Of a stretch of 64,000 nucleotides of DNA, positions 1 to 14,283 are shown piece after piece; position 1 is the stretch's first letter; each line of letters starts with the position of its first letter. The translations under genes and the position numbers were made by a program. Below the pieces are notes generated by a model, which was not told where the DNA came from, made no database searches, and saw only the letters and a list, made by a program, of their open reading frames with translations. This DNA is from Cladocopium goreaui (taxonomy: Eukaryota > Sar > Dinophyceae > Suessiales > Symbiodiniaceae), in NCBI GenBank assembly GCA_947184155.2, contig CAMXCT020001791.1, forward strand, positions 242,501 to 306,500, read 5' to 3'.

Positions 1-2394
1 TATGTTCTGGCACGCTTGGCTGGCCTTTCATCAGCAGCGCCATCCCCATCTTTCTTGACATCTTTGTGGCCCCGCAAAGAGCTCTGCACAACAGGATCTG
101 GGAACACAAATCATCGACGATCCTGTTTTCTTCCGTGCAAAATAATTCCACCGATAGAGTACGATGCCACCCCTGGAGTGCGCTAATTTTCTGGAATGCG
201 AAAATAAAACAGTATGCGTGGCCCCCTTCGACCTTCCCCATGAATCCAACACCAGTTTTTTCCATCATATACCAGAAAATTATCACATTTCACCCTGCTG
301 AGCTTTTTTTTTCTTTTTTCTTTTTTTTTTTGGCCAAAATTGCCTGGAATGCGATAGTATGTGCAACTACAGACGTCTCACGAAAAACCGCTACCTTTCC
401 CATATTCCAGAAAACGTGATTCCAGGCGATTTTAGCCAAAAAAAAAAAACGAAAAAAAAAAAAGAAAAAAAAACGAAAAAAACGAAAAATTACCGAGTAC
501 GAAGATTTTATGGAGTGCGAAGATCTTGCAGAGTGCGTGGATTTTATAGTATGTGCGCGTCCCTAGCTGTGGAGTGCGATGTCCCATGTGGAGTGCGAAG
601 AATTTGTGGAATGCGAAGAATTCCGAGTATGCGTGGCTGGTATAGAGACCACATAGGGAAATTTCGCGGCCAGAACCAAAATTCCAATCCCAAAGCCGGC
701 CCAAACTTCCAGGGGCACACCAGTGGGTTCTATTTTTCCAAGTTCACCTTGGGTGAGGTCCCGGGGAAGAAACTTGCTAATTTTTACTTAGCCAACCTTT
801 AAAAACGTTACCTTTGACAACCCTGTCCTTCTTCTGTAGACAAATGAGGAAACTTCCTTATCAAAGCAGCCTTCAATTCATTCAACGTCCACAGCTCCTT
901 TGGAACGACATAGGGGATAGAAAGCTGTGGAGGGGCATTCAATGGATTCGCCGTGGGCCAACTGTTCCCTCCAGATTGAGCTGAAATGCCTATCAAAGTA
1001 ACATACCAAAACCCAGGTCTGGAGTACGATGAAAACATGGTATGCGAAGATTTTCTGAATATGGGAATGTTGCCTTTAGAATAATTATATTAGTTTGATG
1101 TCTGCCAATTTCATAGTAGTCCCTTAAAATAGCAGCCGCTACTGGGACAGCTACTTTCGAGCCGCAGCTCAAACTCTTTCACCCAGCATCTTCCAGCATT
1201 TTCCAGCAGCTGCAGCCAAAGCACACACGACTCGCGTGACCTCCTCATTCCACTTGCTGACATCAAGGTTTGGATCCACTTTGTGCTCTTCTTCCTTTGC
1301 AGTCGAGGTTGTTGGCGCCTTCACCAGCAACAATCCACAGCATCTGTAGCGGCCACCGCCCATTCGGAGATATAAATCATTGTTCGGATGATCACATGCA
1401 CCCAAAAAACGTAATCCAGGATCTCCAGTCTCCCTTGGTTTTCAAAAGGGGGAGTATGGGGCACCCTCCAATCCCAATGGATTGCCATCAACATAATATC
1501 CGTGGCCATTTTGCACTATACAGAAAAAACTGCGCAATTCCATGCTGAACAACGGCCGGAATCTCTTTGGCCTCGTCTTTCTTTTCGTCCTGGTTTCATA
1601 AAAAAGGGGCTCTAAAGCAAAACACACACGCGCAAAACACAAAGCAATAACAGCAACACTGCAAGTTTAAAAGAGCCGAAAACACTATGGATGGAACAGG
1701 GCGCTCCAAACAAAAATGAACAAACCCATACAAATCCAAGATGTTGTCGAATGTTGTCGATGCTGTTTCCCAAGTTCCAGGTTTCAATTTGTCTATTTGG
1801 GACTTTGGCATCAATATAGACGGGTTGAAAGCCCGTCCTTCTTTTTTGCCTCTAACTCCTCCGGCACATTGTCAGAAGCGGACTTCTTTGTTTCCTCCTT
1901 TTGTTCTGAGCGCAATTCCGACTTTACAGAAGGCTCTTCACCTGTGGAAACCCAGTTTGAGTCATGTTAAACACATCCCAGTCATTGGGCTAAGCCGGTT
2001 TGGATGGTCCTAGATGTCCTAGGTACTTGGTACAACGTTGGCCCCCCAAGGTATATTTGTTAGCTTATGAACCCATTGATTATGGAACTCGCCAAGTTTC
2101 AAACCAAGTTAGCTGTCGTTTGGTGCCCGAGCTTGTAGGGTTACCAATCAAACCATCAACTGAAAAAGGGATGCGTTTGGGTTGCCATCCTTTTACCTTT
2201 TCATGGGTTTGTCCAAAAGCAGGCTGCCCATGTTGACACAATGGTGGATCATTCCGTAAATTCAACAATGTTGGAGCAATTATCTGTTGGCAAATCGGAG
2301 ATGCCATGTCCACAAAATGCTTGGTTGCTTTCTTTTCCCATTTATCGCAGAAAACAACACAACTATATGTTTGACAACTGAAGTTCGCCGGCCT
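1..2394 (-). CDS. Left-edge gene fragment, putative mobile-element protein (partial)
   Basis: Several minus-strand stretches look like exons of one gene that continues past the left edge. They are about 2394-2090 (a basic, Cys-containing stretch with DKWEKKATKHF), 1941-1822 (a Lys/Glu-rich exon bounded by CAG|GT and a GT donor), about 1500-1160 (contains CDHPNNDLYLR followed by RYRCCG, a possible zinc-binding Cys/His cluster), and about 102-1 (a Lys/Asp-rich exon ending RPAKRART). Only the 1941-1822 exon has both splice ends assigned. The composition and Cys/His cluster recall the N-terminal half of multidomain proteins abundant in dinoflagellate genomes, such as the one encoded at 44.5-55 kb here. 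It could be a second, partial or decayed copy of that element, or an unrelated gene. The linkage between the exons is inferred from spacing and strand only. Confidence 0.4.
160..1045. repeat. Dispersed short repeat (GGAGTGCGA / AGTATGCG motif)
   Basis: A degenerate unit reading GGAGTGCGAAGAT, GGAATGCGA or AGTATGCG recurs a dozen or more times at irregular spacing. It is clustered at 165-215, 345-365, 490-640 and 1020-1045. Poly-T and poly-A blocks lie at 302-332 and 437-488, between the clusters. The clusters fall in non-coding sequence between exons of the left-edge gene fragment. Function unknown. Confidence 0.5.
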
Positions 2395-2742
2395 ATACCA
2401 TACCACACATGCATTTAACCATAATATACAGTAGATCATTCCCTGGGGGTCGCCCCCACGGCTATTTTCCATACTTGTTTTGCAACAACATTGTTGGTTC
2501 AACACACCCGAAATAAACCAACTTAATCATATCGGAATGGCTATATATATACACTGCGATGTAAATGCATACATCAATATGTTGCATATACATCAATATG
2601 TGTACTTGAATTGATGTCGTATGATGTCGTATGATGTCGAACAAATAACCCCCCACTTAAGATACTTGTATTGTTCGACCATTAATTTCACTGTTCTATC
2701 CTTTTGGAGGTTGCTGTTTTCATATAGATATACAATTGCTAG

Positions 2743-2844
2743 CTGGTTGGTGGTTGACCTACCCCTCTGAAAAAATGTGAAGTCAGTTGGGATTATTATT
2801 CCCAATATATGGAAAAAATAAAAATGTTCCAAACCACCAACCAG
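2743..2844. mobile_element. Hairpin MITE-like repeat, family B
   Basis: The element opens with CTGGTTGGTGGTT and closes with AACCACCAACCAG. The interior has the shared motifs CCCCTCTGAAAAA and TTGGGATTATTATTCCCAA. Close relatives lie at 13683-13780, 23297-23413 and 56972-57078. Short size, terminal inverted repeats and lack of coding capacity suggest a non-autonomous DNA element. Confidence 0.65.
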
Positions 2845-2879
2845 ATGAAGATAAACGGATCGATATCGTTTCTTCATCC

Positions 2880-4470
2880 TTCTGCTTAAGCCTGTTCAAC
2901 TAGATTGATCTCTCTGCACATCAAGTCCGATGAGTTTGCCCGGTGTTTAACTCCAATCAATACATACACCAAGTGATAGACCGACAAAACGACAGATAGA
3001 CTAATGAATACATACGGAGACAATTATTTTTAAATAATCTAAAGCAACAAATGCACACACACACATATATATATAATATATATATACATATAATATATAT
3101 ATATACAGTGTACCTGCGGATAAACAAAAAATCGCCAGATTTAATAAGATAGGCAGGTGCCCAATGCCAAGCGGCTCAGACTTTTAGGCTCCACCTCTGT
3201 GGCCATCTCGGAATCCGCCTGTGCCAGGCATCACTATCGACTTTTTTCTACGCAAAGGTACCATTTATGAGGGATAAAACACAAAACAGTTAAGATACCA
3301 ACCGGCAAGCGCATCAAAAAAGAATACAGTTTACTATTCCAATCAAACAAATAATCCAAAACTATCAAAAAGAAACTATTATTGCAATCAAAAAACTATT
3401 ATCCCCGCAAGAGGCCCCATACAACGAAGAGATGGCAGGGAGATCGAAAAATAATTTTCTTTAGAGTGCACTAATATATTTTCTTGATTGCAATAATATT
3501 TTTTGATACTGATCCCATACCAACCATACTATCTGAGAATAGTCCGGACTTTTGGTGGCATTTGGGTGCATGTGGTGGCAATGATGGACATGAACAATAT
3601 AATGCATATATATATATATAATACAATGTAGTGAGCCAATCGCACATGAGGTGGATGGCCTGGAAATCAATCAGTTCAACGGATTGAATAAAAGGAAGAA
3701 TTACAAGCAGAACCATGGTTTGCATCAGAAAACAAACTGTAAGACTGTAAGTTGTCTATCTAACAGATCCATCGAGACGTGATGAATCGAAGCCTGATGG
3801 CCGACGATATCCCACGAAACTTGAATTCCCTTGTGTGGCTCTCAACTTGAATACAAGACTAAAACAATGGTGTTGGGTTTAATACTCGGACAATGGGAAT
3901 TCATGGGGTTTCACATTCACGTCACTTCTGCCAAGTGGTACGCTCTCTAGGGCGAGCCTTTGGGGTGCCTGGCTGAGAAATTTGGGAATTGGCCAAGAGC
4001 CTGATATCCTGGATGATCATTTGGAGGCTACCCCCGTAGTTCAGCAACCATGCTTTAGCAGTCCGGAGCTGACGTTGTGTATACATGTGTGTTTACATAT
4101 ATATATATATATATACATACAAATCATCATTTTGATTGACAGCCAAGTATCAAGTATCAATCCCATGATCTCCCTAATTGCAAACCATATAAATATGTCA
4201 TTCTCAACCATTGCATATCCAATCTACAGTATCTATATATATATACACATACATATATATATATACATATATATATATATACACATACATATATATATAT
4301 ATATGCCTTATAAATTGCTGTGCCACCCCCAACTGCGACAGCTTCCGCCCGCGCCTTTTCGATTTCTTGGTGGTGCAGCTGCGAGCCGAAAGATATCGAA
4401 AGATCCAATCGTTGGGCAATGTGGGCAACCCAATGGTGAATGATTGGTTGGTGGCTTCAACCCCTCTGAG
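2880..4470. other. Non-coding stretch with TA microsatellites
   Basis: This stretch lies left of the last bioDA exon I could place. It has TA-rich simple repeats at about 3050-3110, 3605-3625, 4096-4118 and 4226-4305 and no exon I can support. I looked here for the missing bioA exons (the segment after the LLIFD motif, with the PLP lysine) and did not find them. Confidence 0.5.
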
Positions 4471-4473
4471 AAA

Positions 4474-4581
4474 TACCCTCTGGTAAACATACAAAAAACT
4501 ATGGAAAATCACCATTTTTCATGGGAAAACTCACTATTTCTATGGCCATTTTCAATAGCTATGTTAGCTTACCAGAGGGTA
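4474..4581. mobile_element. Hairpin MITE-like repeat, family A
   Basis: This 108-bp copy runs from TACCCTCTGGTAA to TTACCAGAGGGTA. Its two halves are nearly complementary (CTATGGAAAATCACCATTTT on the left; GGCCATTTTCAATAGCTATG on the right), so the whole unit can fold as one hairpin. About 20 copies occur in the window, all in introns or between genes. Confidence 0.75.
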
Positions 4582-4912
4582 AGCCATTCATAGTGATTCT
4601 GGGGCTGGTTTATTGGGCTGGTTTAGGCGGCTTACATACCGGTTTAGCACATGAAGATATGCCCGAAAAAGGCAATCCAAGCTGTCAACGGTATGTTGCG
4701 GTTGGCTATTGGCTCTTGATGTCAAAAGTCGTTCAACCTTCACCCACAAATGGTTAGACACTTTGGGATGACTGTTAAAACCGAGTGTCACCAATGATAC
4801 TCGACCATCCAGGAAAAAGCATGGTTTTCTATGGTTTCCCGTGGTTCTTGTAACATTTCCGTAAAAACCAAGCCATTGACGTCTCAGACTCTCCCGGTCT
4901 GCCCAGGGTCTC

Positions 4913-7900
4913 ATCGAAAATCAGCAGCACATCCAGTTCATCACAGAGCCGTCGCAGCTTGCGGAGATAGTCCGGATGGTAGATGCGCACGCCACCAGCA
5001 CCTGAGGGGGGTGTTAAACCAACCCGTTGCGCACCCCTATAGTCGAATGGAGTAGTTTTAAGGGATTTATTTCACGGGAACAAGGCCACGTTTTCTACTC
5101 CGAAAAAAAAGATATAAAAGGAGGTTTCCAGTTGTTTTTTGTCCGTCATCCAATTCTCATAACCAGTATTAGTATTGACCATAGTTATAGGGCAGTAATA
5201 TAATATAATATATATATATATATCTACCGGGATTTAAGCCAGGTATTTGTAGGTTGTGATCCAGGCTCCAATCGTTGGGTATACCTCAAGGGCATACCCA
5301 AGGGGACCAAGTAAGTCTAGGAACGATCGCACATGGTATGATGTCACAAGCAAACATGGCGAATAGTCATGAATAGTCCATATTCACGAATGATTTATAT
5401 AAGATGGACAATTTGGATTTCCATATTTTCGATGTTAGATTACCCAAGGGTAGCTGAAAGGATCACGTGCAACTATTCTTTTTTAGCTTTGGCCTCCCTT
5501 GATACCTGCTCGTAACAATTCACAGACCTGAAGAAACGCTCCACATTAGATCTTATACCACATTACCACATCAAATTGACAACCTTCACTTCCCACATTA
5601 CCAAAAATAGCCATGATGCGTAAATACCCTCCGGTAATCAAGCCCGGCTTGGGAAAATCTCACATTACCAGCATAAAGCTCCATTGATTCAGGATTTCCC
5701 TGCCATGCTGGATGCCTTGAACCACCGGTTCAATGATCACCGCAGCCAGCGAGGTGTGATGCGTGCGCAACAAGTCTTCCATGCTGGAAAAACCATCGTT
5801 CTCTGGAGCTTTCCCGCTCCAGTCCTTAGCTCAGCATCCGGCAACTTTCACACATCCCAAAGAAATTCAGATCCGTTCCCCCAAATTTCAAATACCCTCC
5901 GGAAATCAGAGTGCAATACTGGCAATACTATATAATACTTAGTTAGCATGGGTGGATTTTGGTTGTTATCTGGAGCTGTTTCATGAGCACACGGCTACAT
6001 ATATGATTCATGAATGGTATTCATGATTAGTCAATACATTGAACCCCCACTGTTTTCAGAAAAGGATATGTACCCTCTGGATCCCTCTGGTAAACTAACA
6101 GTTTGTAAATCAACGTAAATCAACTATTTCTAGGGACCATGTTCTGTAGCGGGCTCTTAAATTACCAGAGGCTGAGGCAAGGCATACCTTCACTGCTTCC
6201 ATGACGTCTGCTTCAACTTCTGGTGATTTGGGTGTGTCTCAGAAATCCGGATGATTTGGGCGCGTCTGGAAATGGGGAATACCACCATTTCCATTGCGAA
6301 GTCTGGGAACATGATTTCTGACCACTCGATGGAATGGGGGGTACACTAAGTCAGATTTTCAGACAAACTCAATTGTACATGTTGGTTGGGTAAATTATAA
6401 TATTTCCCTAACCTGAATTAAGGCCATTTGGGGATGATTTCCTTTATTAACCATGATTCCAGTGAGGTCGCAGTGAGGTCGCAGTGAGGTCGTTATAATT
6501 TTCCCAGAACAATATAAGCCGGACCCATAAATCCTGGTTTAGTCCAACCTCTGCTACTTGGTGGTTCTGAAGCCACTGAAAAGTATGAAGTCGATGGAGG
6601 GATCATCCCGGCAGCCGCACTTGACATTTTGGACATTTTTTGACCATGGAGAAGTTATAGGTTGTATGCGCATATATATATATAATATATGGGTATGGAT
6701 CAATACCTATTAATACCATTTTTAAGGGGATGAACATCCATTTACCAGCTATTTTGATGTTCACCAGGGGTACAAGGTTTTGACACACTGCCATATATAT
6801 ATATATATATATCCCCCCAACTTTTGGTAGTTAACTCCGCATCTCAGTTCACGAAAGAAAACCACTAGCATAAACATGTAATTATAGGCCAGCAATTTCC
6901 AGTCACCATGTTTTCTTCAGAAAAAAAACGTCGCTGTGGTTGCTAGGTTTCCTAAAAAATCTAAAATAGGAGAACCCCTTTTAATCATTAATTTAAAAGG
7001 ATTGTCCATTACCCATAGGATCCATGTATGGTATATATGCTAACATCAAGGGGGTATATTGATGGGATTCATGTTACCATATATAGCAGCACCATGGATC
7101 CTATGGGTTATAAATTATATATAAACTAACATAGCAATGGAAAATCACAATTTTCAATGGGTAAATCCACTATAAATGGTCATTTTCAATAGCTATTTTG
7201 ACATAACCAGAGGGTACATTTTGGGTATTTCCATGTCCGCCAATCCTCCCCTCTTCGAGCATCAGCACATAGGACCGGTGGCTCCGCGAAGAGCTGCTTC
7301 GCCAAGGTGCCTTGGAACAAGCTGTGCATCCCACGGATGGGATCACAGACTGCCATGGCTCCAAAGGTATCCCCGTGGTAGCCACACTGCACGGTGGCCA
7401 ACCGGGTCTTGGAGGGCTGGCCCTTCCTGGGCAGGGCATGGAAATCCATGGAAATCTGATTTTTGGTCAGGGATATGGGCATGTTCCTCCAAGCCAAAAG
7501 CATGTTGAAACATACTGAAGCTATAGATGGAACTCTGCCCATCAATGGCATATGCATGGGAAGCCACCTCAAACAACTTGCCTTGTGACATGGCTCTCAC
7601 AACGCTACCCGGCCGATTGGGTCACAACCAAGGGTTGGCAGGCAAAATTAGTGTGACCCCTTGCAAACTTGTCTGCCCACTTACCCCTTGCAAAATATCG
7701 GTCAAAGTCGGTCATAGTATGTCATAGTATGTCATAATCATTTTTGAAAAAACACATCACCATTGAAACCACAGCCCCCAAAATACATAGGCTGTACCCA
7801 AATTGTGGTGGCTATCCCCCCAACTTGTTGCCCCTTTAATAAAACAAACTGAAAACCAAGTGTCATGGCCCAATACTGCAACGACATCTTTATGGCCACT

Positions 7901-10900
7901 TCAACGCTCACACTGCCGGAGTCACAGAGAAACACCTGGCTGCTATGGTCCAAAGTGGCTACTTCTGACCTGTAAGGGTTCCGAAGTATTTATTTTTGGT
8001 GTTTCGCTTCCTTTTCGTGTTTGGAAGATGCAAAGGGTTCAAGCATATGTCCCAAAACACTGACTGGCAAACATGGGACATCATGGGACAATCTGGCGAA
8101 TATTGAGTTGACCATGATTATATAACCATGTTGAATATGATTGAATCCTATCCAAATGGGTCCCATTTCATTTTGAAATGAAAACGTTCCTTCTCTTAAG
8201 ACTGTTCCAAAAATGGCTGATCCTGGTATGGATGGCGTCATGGCTTGTGGGCTTGTGTGGCCATAGCTGCCATAGCTGTTCATTCGTTTTCCATGTAAAT
8301 TACGATGCCTTGCTCACAAGACCTCAATTTTCACAGGTTAACCTGTTACCCTCTGCTAGCCTGTCCTCTCAATGGCATTGCTGCCACATCCTTGCGATCC
8401 CCATCTCACCCCTGGAGAATCCCACTGAATAGCTCAGTCATAACGACAGATTATGCAGAGGATAAGCCCTGAATTGGGCAATTGGGGGACCAACCAGCAC
8501 AGGATTCGTGTGGGAACTTATTCCAACCAGGAATTTTACGGACCATATTTTGGGAGATGAAAATCCATAAATCCCAGGGACGAGAATTTTGGTGTTCACC
8601 CGGGAGCCGCGGTGAATGTCTTTCGGGCATCAAAAAACCACCAACAACCACTGGTATGATCAATACTTTTACTAAGGGCTTATTCACCATCTGGGGGTAA
8701 ATTTCCAGCTACTACCCATTTATAAAGGATTTTCGAATGCCATGTTTGATTACCGGAAGGGAAATCACATGTAACTGGTCAATAACCCTAGCAAGTCCCA
8801 AGTGGGTTAACATGATAACATGGTTAACCCATGTTAAGCCATGTAAAAATGGGATATGATCTAGCATGATCTTAGCATTTTTTTTAGCTAACTCAGCTAA
8901 CCGCCTAACCGCTTCGTGGGATGATCCTCCGTCTCCCGGGGCACCTTTGTGAGTCCCTCAGGCGCCGCCTTCACCAAGAGTTCTGCCAGCTGAGTGGCGG
9001 GACGGTGCGTGAGGCCGCCAAACATCACCTGGGGTTTTTCAAATGCCGAGATTTGACAGGGTTTTGTAGGACATATCCACTAGAAATGGAGGTTTTCCAT
9101 ATGGTTTTATAGGAAAATCATGGGAGTATAATGGAATATATGGGGATACCCTAAATGGTAATGACTAACATAGCTACAGCTATTGAACATGGCCATTCAG
9201 CCATTCAGTTCGTGGAGTTACCCTTATTAACAATGGTGGATCTTTCCATACTTTTTTGTAAACGTTTACCAGAGGATACCCAATGCCATAAACACCGAGA
9301 AAAACCAAACTTGGGGATGGAATCCCCATCAAAAATGCTGGGAGATGGTCGTCTCCCCCCGCATAATTTATCGGGAAGTCTATAGTCTATTGGATAAATT
9401 ATACATACAATTGTTAAATAAATCATAAAAAAGACTATAGACTTCCATAGTTTATAATTATACATATAATTGTTTAATGTATTAATGCTAAAGAAAAATC
9501 ATCAAACATCTCTATAAATGGATCGGTGACCGCCCCCTAACATACGTATACAATCCACAACTTTTGACCGCGGCATATGTCAGATTTAAGGACTATCTAT
9601 GTAGAGATATTTAATGTGGCAAACCCGATTTCATGAACCATCCCATTTTCACCAACCATTTGAAATGATGGGTCATAAGCATTATCCCACTGCGAACGGG
9701 GTATTGGGTCATAAAATGTCATAAACCTCTATTGAAGATTTTTTGTTGGACGTGCCACATTCATTCGTCAATCCAATATGGGATATATGGAATGTAAAAT
9801 GATATAGGTTGATATAAGTTGATATAAGTTGAAAATAAGAATCAACAATAGCTGAACCTGCGAATGGCCAGTATAGCTGGATAGATTAATATCTCGATGG
9901 ACAAAGGTAAAATGATTCATTTTATTTCAGAAGAAAAACAGTTTTGCCACTGAGGATCCGTGTCTCTCCAGGTCAAAAGACTTACATCCAATGTAGCATC
10001 CATCCACCATCACCCACCCTCACCCAACTACCACCATCCAACCATCTTTCCAAAAGAGTAAACGCAGAATCTGACATAAGCTAGTTCAAGAATGTTCAAG
10101 ACATATCAGCCATCCAAGTCACATGGCTCATTTGCGCCAATTGTCTGGTTGCCGCCGCATTGAGCTCCGGCACGTTGTAGCCATGGATGGCGCACCACCA
10201 GGAGGCCATTCCGTCCACCAGGCGCCTCCCATCTTCCAGATGCAAACGACAGCCCTGTGCGGAGCGCACGGGCCACACGCGCGTAGGCTGCACCATGGAG
10301 GTGTAGGGATGCCACAGGTGCTGCTGATCGATGGTCAGATATGACTCCACCGTCCTGTCCTTTTTTGGGAAAGTGAGGTGGAACAGGTTTTTTACTACAG
10401 GAAATGGGAGATTACTTAAATATACTTAAATAGTAAAATCATTTGAGGCCAACTCCGAAACATCAAGTTTTTTCTTAGTTTCCACCTTCGATGCGTCCCA
10501 CAACATCAAAACTCCATCATTGTCGTTCCAAATGTTTCCAAAACCACACCCAAAAATGGCCCACGGGACAGTCCAGCGGGTTCATGGGATGAACCCCCCT
10601 CCAAAAAAACACATTGAACCCACAGGAACCCGCCAACCACATCACCAAATTCTGATCCCTAAACCCCAATGTTTTCATCCCTAGAAAAATAGAGCTAAAT
10701 AACTAACATTAAATCGTACTTAACTGGAGTGTGTTAAAAAACGTTCAAAACCCTCTGTGATTCAGGGGCCACCCGGATCCACCCGGGCCACCCCCAAAAA
10801 AAGTTGGTCAACACTCTGCTCCTCCGGCATCACCTCCTTCATGGCTTCCGCCACCTCCTTGGTCGCCAGCCACGCCGTCAGCGGCTCCTGCGGCGGCGGC

Positions 10901-12202
10901 AGCGCTCCGGGCAGCGCCAGCACCGTGGCACCGTGGCCGTGCAGCGCGCGGCGCACGGCCACGGCGTTGCTGTGGGCGAAGTCGCCCAGGTCTAGGAAGA
11001 GGATGACGTGGGGTGGCTGGTTGCGCGCCTGGGGAAAACATGGGGAAGTGGATGGGAAATGATGAAAAAATGTGGCCTTCACTCCAAGTAGAATTTCGAC
11101 AAGGTTGGACAAAAATGTCTGTGCTTGCATGTTGGTTACTGGTTACTGGTTCAAAAATAAAGTATACAGTATACACTTGGTTAGTTAGCTGCATTTTTGC
11201 ACTCCAAACAAATGCACTCAAATGCCTGTTCAGATTCCAAAAAAAATATGTTTTCCCATGCACCGAGGCTTTCCGATCCTTGCACCCCCCATTGCTCCAC
11301 CTTGAGAGCTTCATAGGCGCAAATGGTGGATGAAATGCCACCGAGTTTGGGGTCACCCACCAACACACAGGGGAGCCCCAAGGGCGCGTAGATGTCAGCT
11401 TGGAAGGTGTGGTTTGGACCAGGGCCTTGGAGGTAGGTCGAGAATTTCTATGATTCTCGGGTGCCCGATGCCAATTTCCAAACTGGGGTTGGGGTCTAAC
11501 ATATTGGGACCTTAGGACCTACATGTGTTGATCATGTTTGCAGACTTGACCATCCATTTCGGGGCTAAGCATCAGTGTTTGACCCCAAACCAGCATATGG
11601 CATACACATGCATTTACAGTATCCTTTCCTTCACCTCAACTCAACCACACCACAAATAAAACCAGGTCCTTATTGAAGTGTGGTGCTTTGGGATCCCATG
11701 GGCCATTCTTTTTCGCGATGATTCCCTGCACATCCCTGCACAAAAGTTCAACTTTAGGTCAACGAACCACCAGCCAAAACATACCGGAACGACCAGTTAC
11801 CCCTTGAAAGCAACCCCTTAGTTCAAAAAAATGAAGCACACACACATGCATATATGTTATATATATACATAATATAAACACCTACTGATTTCAAATGATC
11901 CAAATGGGTGGTCGCCATGTCGCCTCTGTTTCTATCCAAGGTTCTCAAAGGCCCTCCGGCGGTTTCAACCACAGATATTCCCTCCGTAGAGTCCTGGCGC
12001 GCCCGCGCCAAAGTTTGCACCACTGCAGCGCGGAACTCCGTATCCTCTGGAGGTTTCATTCCAGCCTGCCATGAAACTGGCACCACATGTTTCCACAGCT
12101 AAGGATGATGATGTTTGATGATGATGTGTGATGATGATGATGATGATGGTGATGATGGTGATGATGGTGATGATGGTGACGATGACGATGACGATGACAA
12201 TA

Positions 12203-12238
<36 letters not shown>

Positions 12239-12356
12239 GTTGATGTTGTTGATGATGATGATGATGATGATGATGATGCTGTTTGATGTTTGATGTTTGA
12301 TGTGTGATGTTTGTTGTTTGATGATGTTTGATGATGTTTGATGATGTTTGGTGATG

Positions 12357-12389
<33 letters not shown>

Positions 12390-14201
12390 TGAGAGTTGGC
12401 TAATAACTACACACTAACCCATTAGGTTCTCCATCCTGTCGACCAGCTATGCAGGCATAGAATATCATAAGCAATACCCCCAAATACCCTGAATTTAATG
12501 GGCGTTCAATGTCCCAAAAAAGGAGGCTAACCACATTGTAGCAGCAACCCCCCAAAAGATACAAAAGGTTCAATTCTGCTCAAGTACAACTTGGAAAATG
12601 GATTCAACTTTTCTATGCCCAGTAATTCACATCGCTATGGATTGATTTCACGAAGCCTCCATTGATTTCATGGATTTCCCGCCAGCCATGTTTTGAGGAC
12701 ACCATTCTGGGAAACTCCATAGTGATGGAGGAGAAATTTCCATTCCCATGATGAACATAATTATTAATATGTGTAATAATAATGGGAATATTACATAAGG
12801 TAATTTCCATTCCCAAAAATAATATCATATGATTCAATCATATTACCATATGATATTTTCATAATTATGAATGCTTATTCAAAGTATATTGACATCTATC
12901 AACCTAAGCATGTAAGTGCTTTTGAGGTGTTGGCTTCCCTATTGATACTTCAAGGATACATGCTTCATGACCTTCGTGAGTCCCCGATTCGCGGGGTTCT
13001 CCCATATAGTGTCCAATTGACTACATGATAGACTATGGTTACTAACCACATGGAGTTTCCATAGTCTATCATACTGGTGACTTAATATTGATGGTTAATG
13101 AGAATATTTATGGTGACTCAATATTGATGGTTAATTAAAATTCTTACTAACCATCACTATTAAGTCACCATACATGCCGTTAGTAGTACATACAACCATA
13201 ACTAACCATGCAGTTATTATAACCGTTACTAACAATTACTAACGTTAATTTAAGGGATTTACTAACCTTTGGTCAGTAATAACCAGCTGGGTCAACTATT
13301 AGAAAATTTCACTACCCTGAATAAATTCAGGCCATTTGGGGATGATTCCCCTATGCGGTCACGGTGTGAGGTCACTCGAATTTACCCAAACACCATTACT
13401 AATCATTACTAACCATTACACAGCATTATATACTAACCATTACTATTACCGTTTACCTAATACAATTACTGATACCATTTATAACTTATAATCATTATTC
13501 ACCATGATAAACCAATAATTAATCATCAATTAACCATTATTTACAATTACCACTAACCATTACTTACTAACCATTATTTACAATGTACTCAAATACCAAT
13601 AATGGATAGTAATCAATGTACTACTAACCATTGCTTACTAACCATGGTATTTACCACTGGTTTACCATTACAAACATTACTAATTGGTGGTTTCAACCCC
13701 CTTGAAAAATATGAAAGTCAGATTGGATCATCATCCCAACTATTGGGGAAAATAAAAAAAGGTTCCGAACCACCAGCCAGATAATTAACCACTACTAACC
13801 ATTAACCATCATTAACCATCATCAACCATCATTGACCATGGTTTCATCACCCATGTATTAACCATCATTAACCACCAACCAACCAGCCAAATTACCAACC
13901 ATTACTCTCCCCTATCCGCAGTGCCATGCAGTGCCCGCAGGCCTTCTCCGCAGCACTGGCCGGCGACTCCGGCGATGGATAGTGGAACAAGGTCACCTCG
14001 GCGACCACTTGTGGGCCCCCAGTTGGTCTATATTAAATTTATTTATGTTTATATACATACATACCTACATACATAACATAACATTACATGACATAACATG
14101 ACATGACATTACATTACATTAGATTACATTACACTACATTACATACATACATTACCTTACATACGTACATATATATATAATGCATATTTAAATGTAAATA
14201 A

Positions 14202-14235
<34 letters not shown>

Positions 14236-14250
14236 ATTTATATATATATT

Positions 14251-14283
<33 letters not shown>

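Noticed and set aside
3982-4443. Plus-strand ORF of 153 aa with Tyr-Ile repeats
   Set aside because: The reading passes through (TA)n microsatellites and a repeat; there is no coding signal outside them.
10762-11368. Longer reading of the 186-aa minus-strand ORF overlapping the BioD exon
   Set aside because: It is a different frame from the one giving the conserved BioD sequence; its Ala/Arg-rich part is a shadow of the GC-rich exon.
12106-12390. GAT repeat as a possible CRISPR-like or coding array
   Set aside because: It is a trinucleotide microsatellite with no spacers and no splice context.
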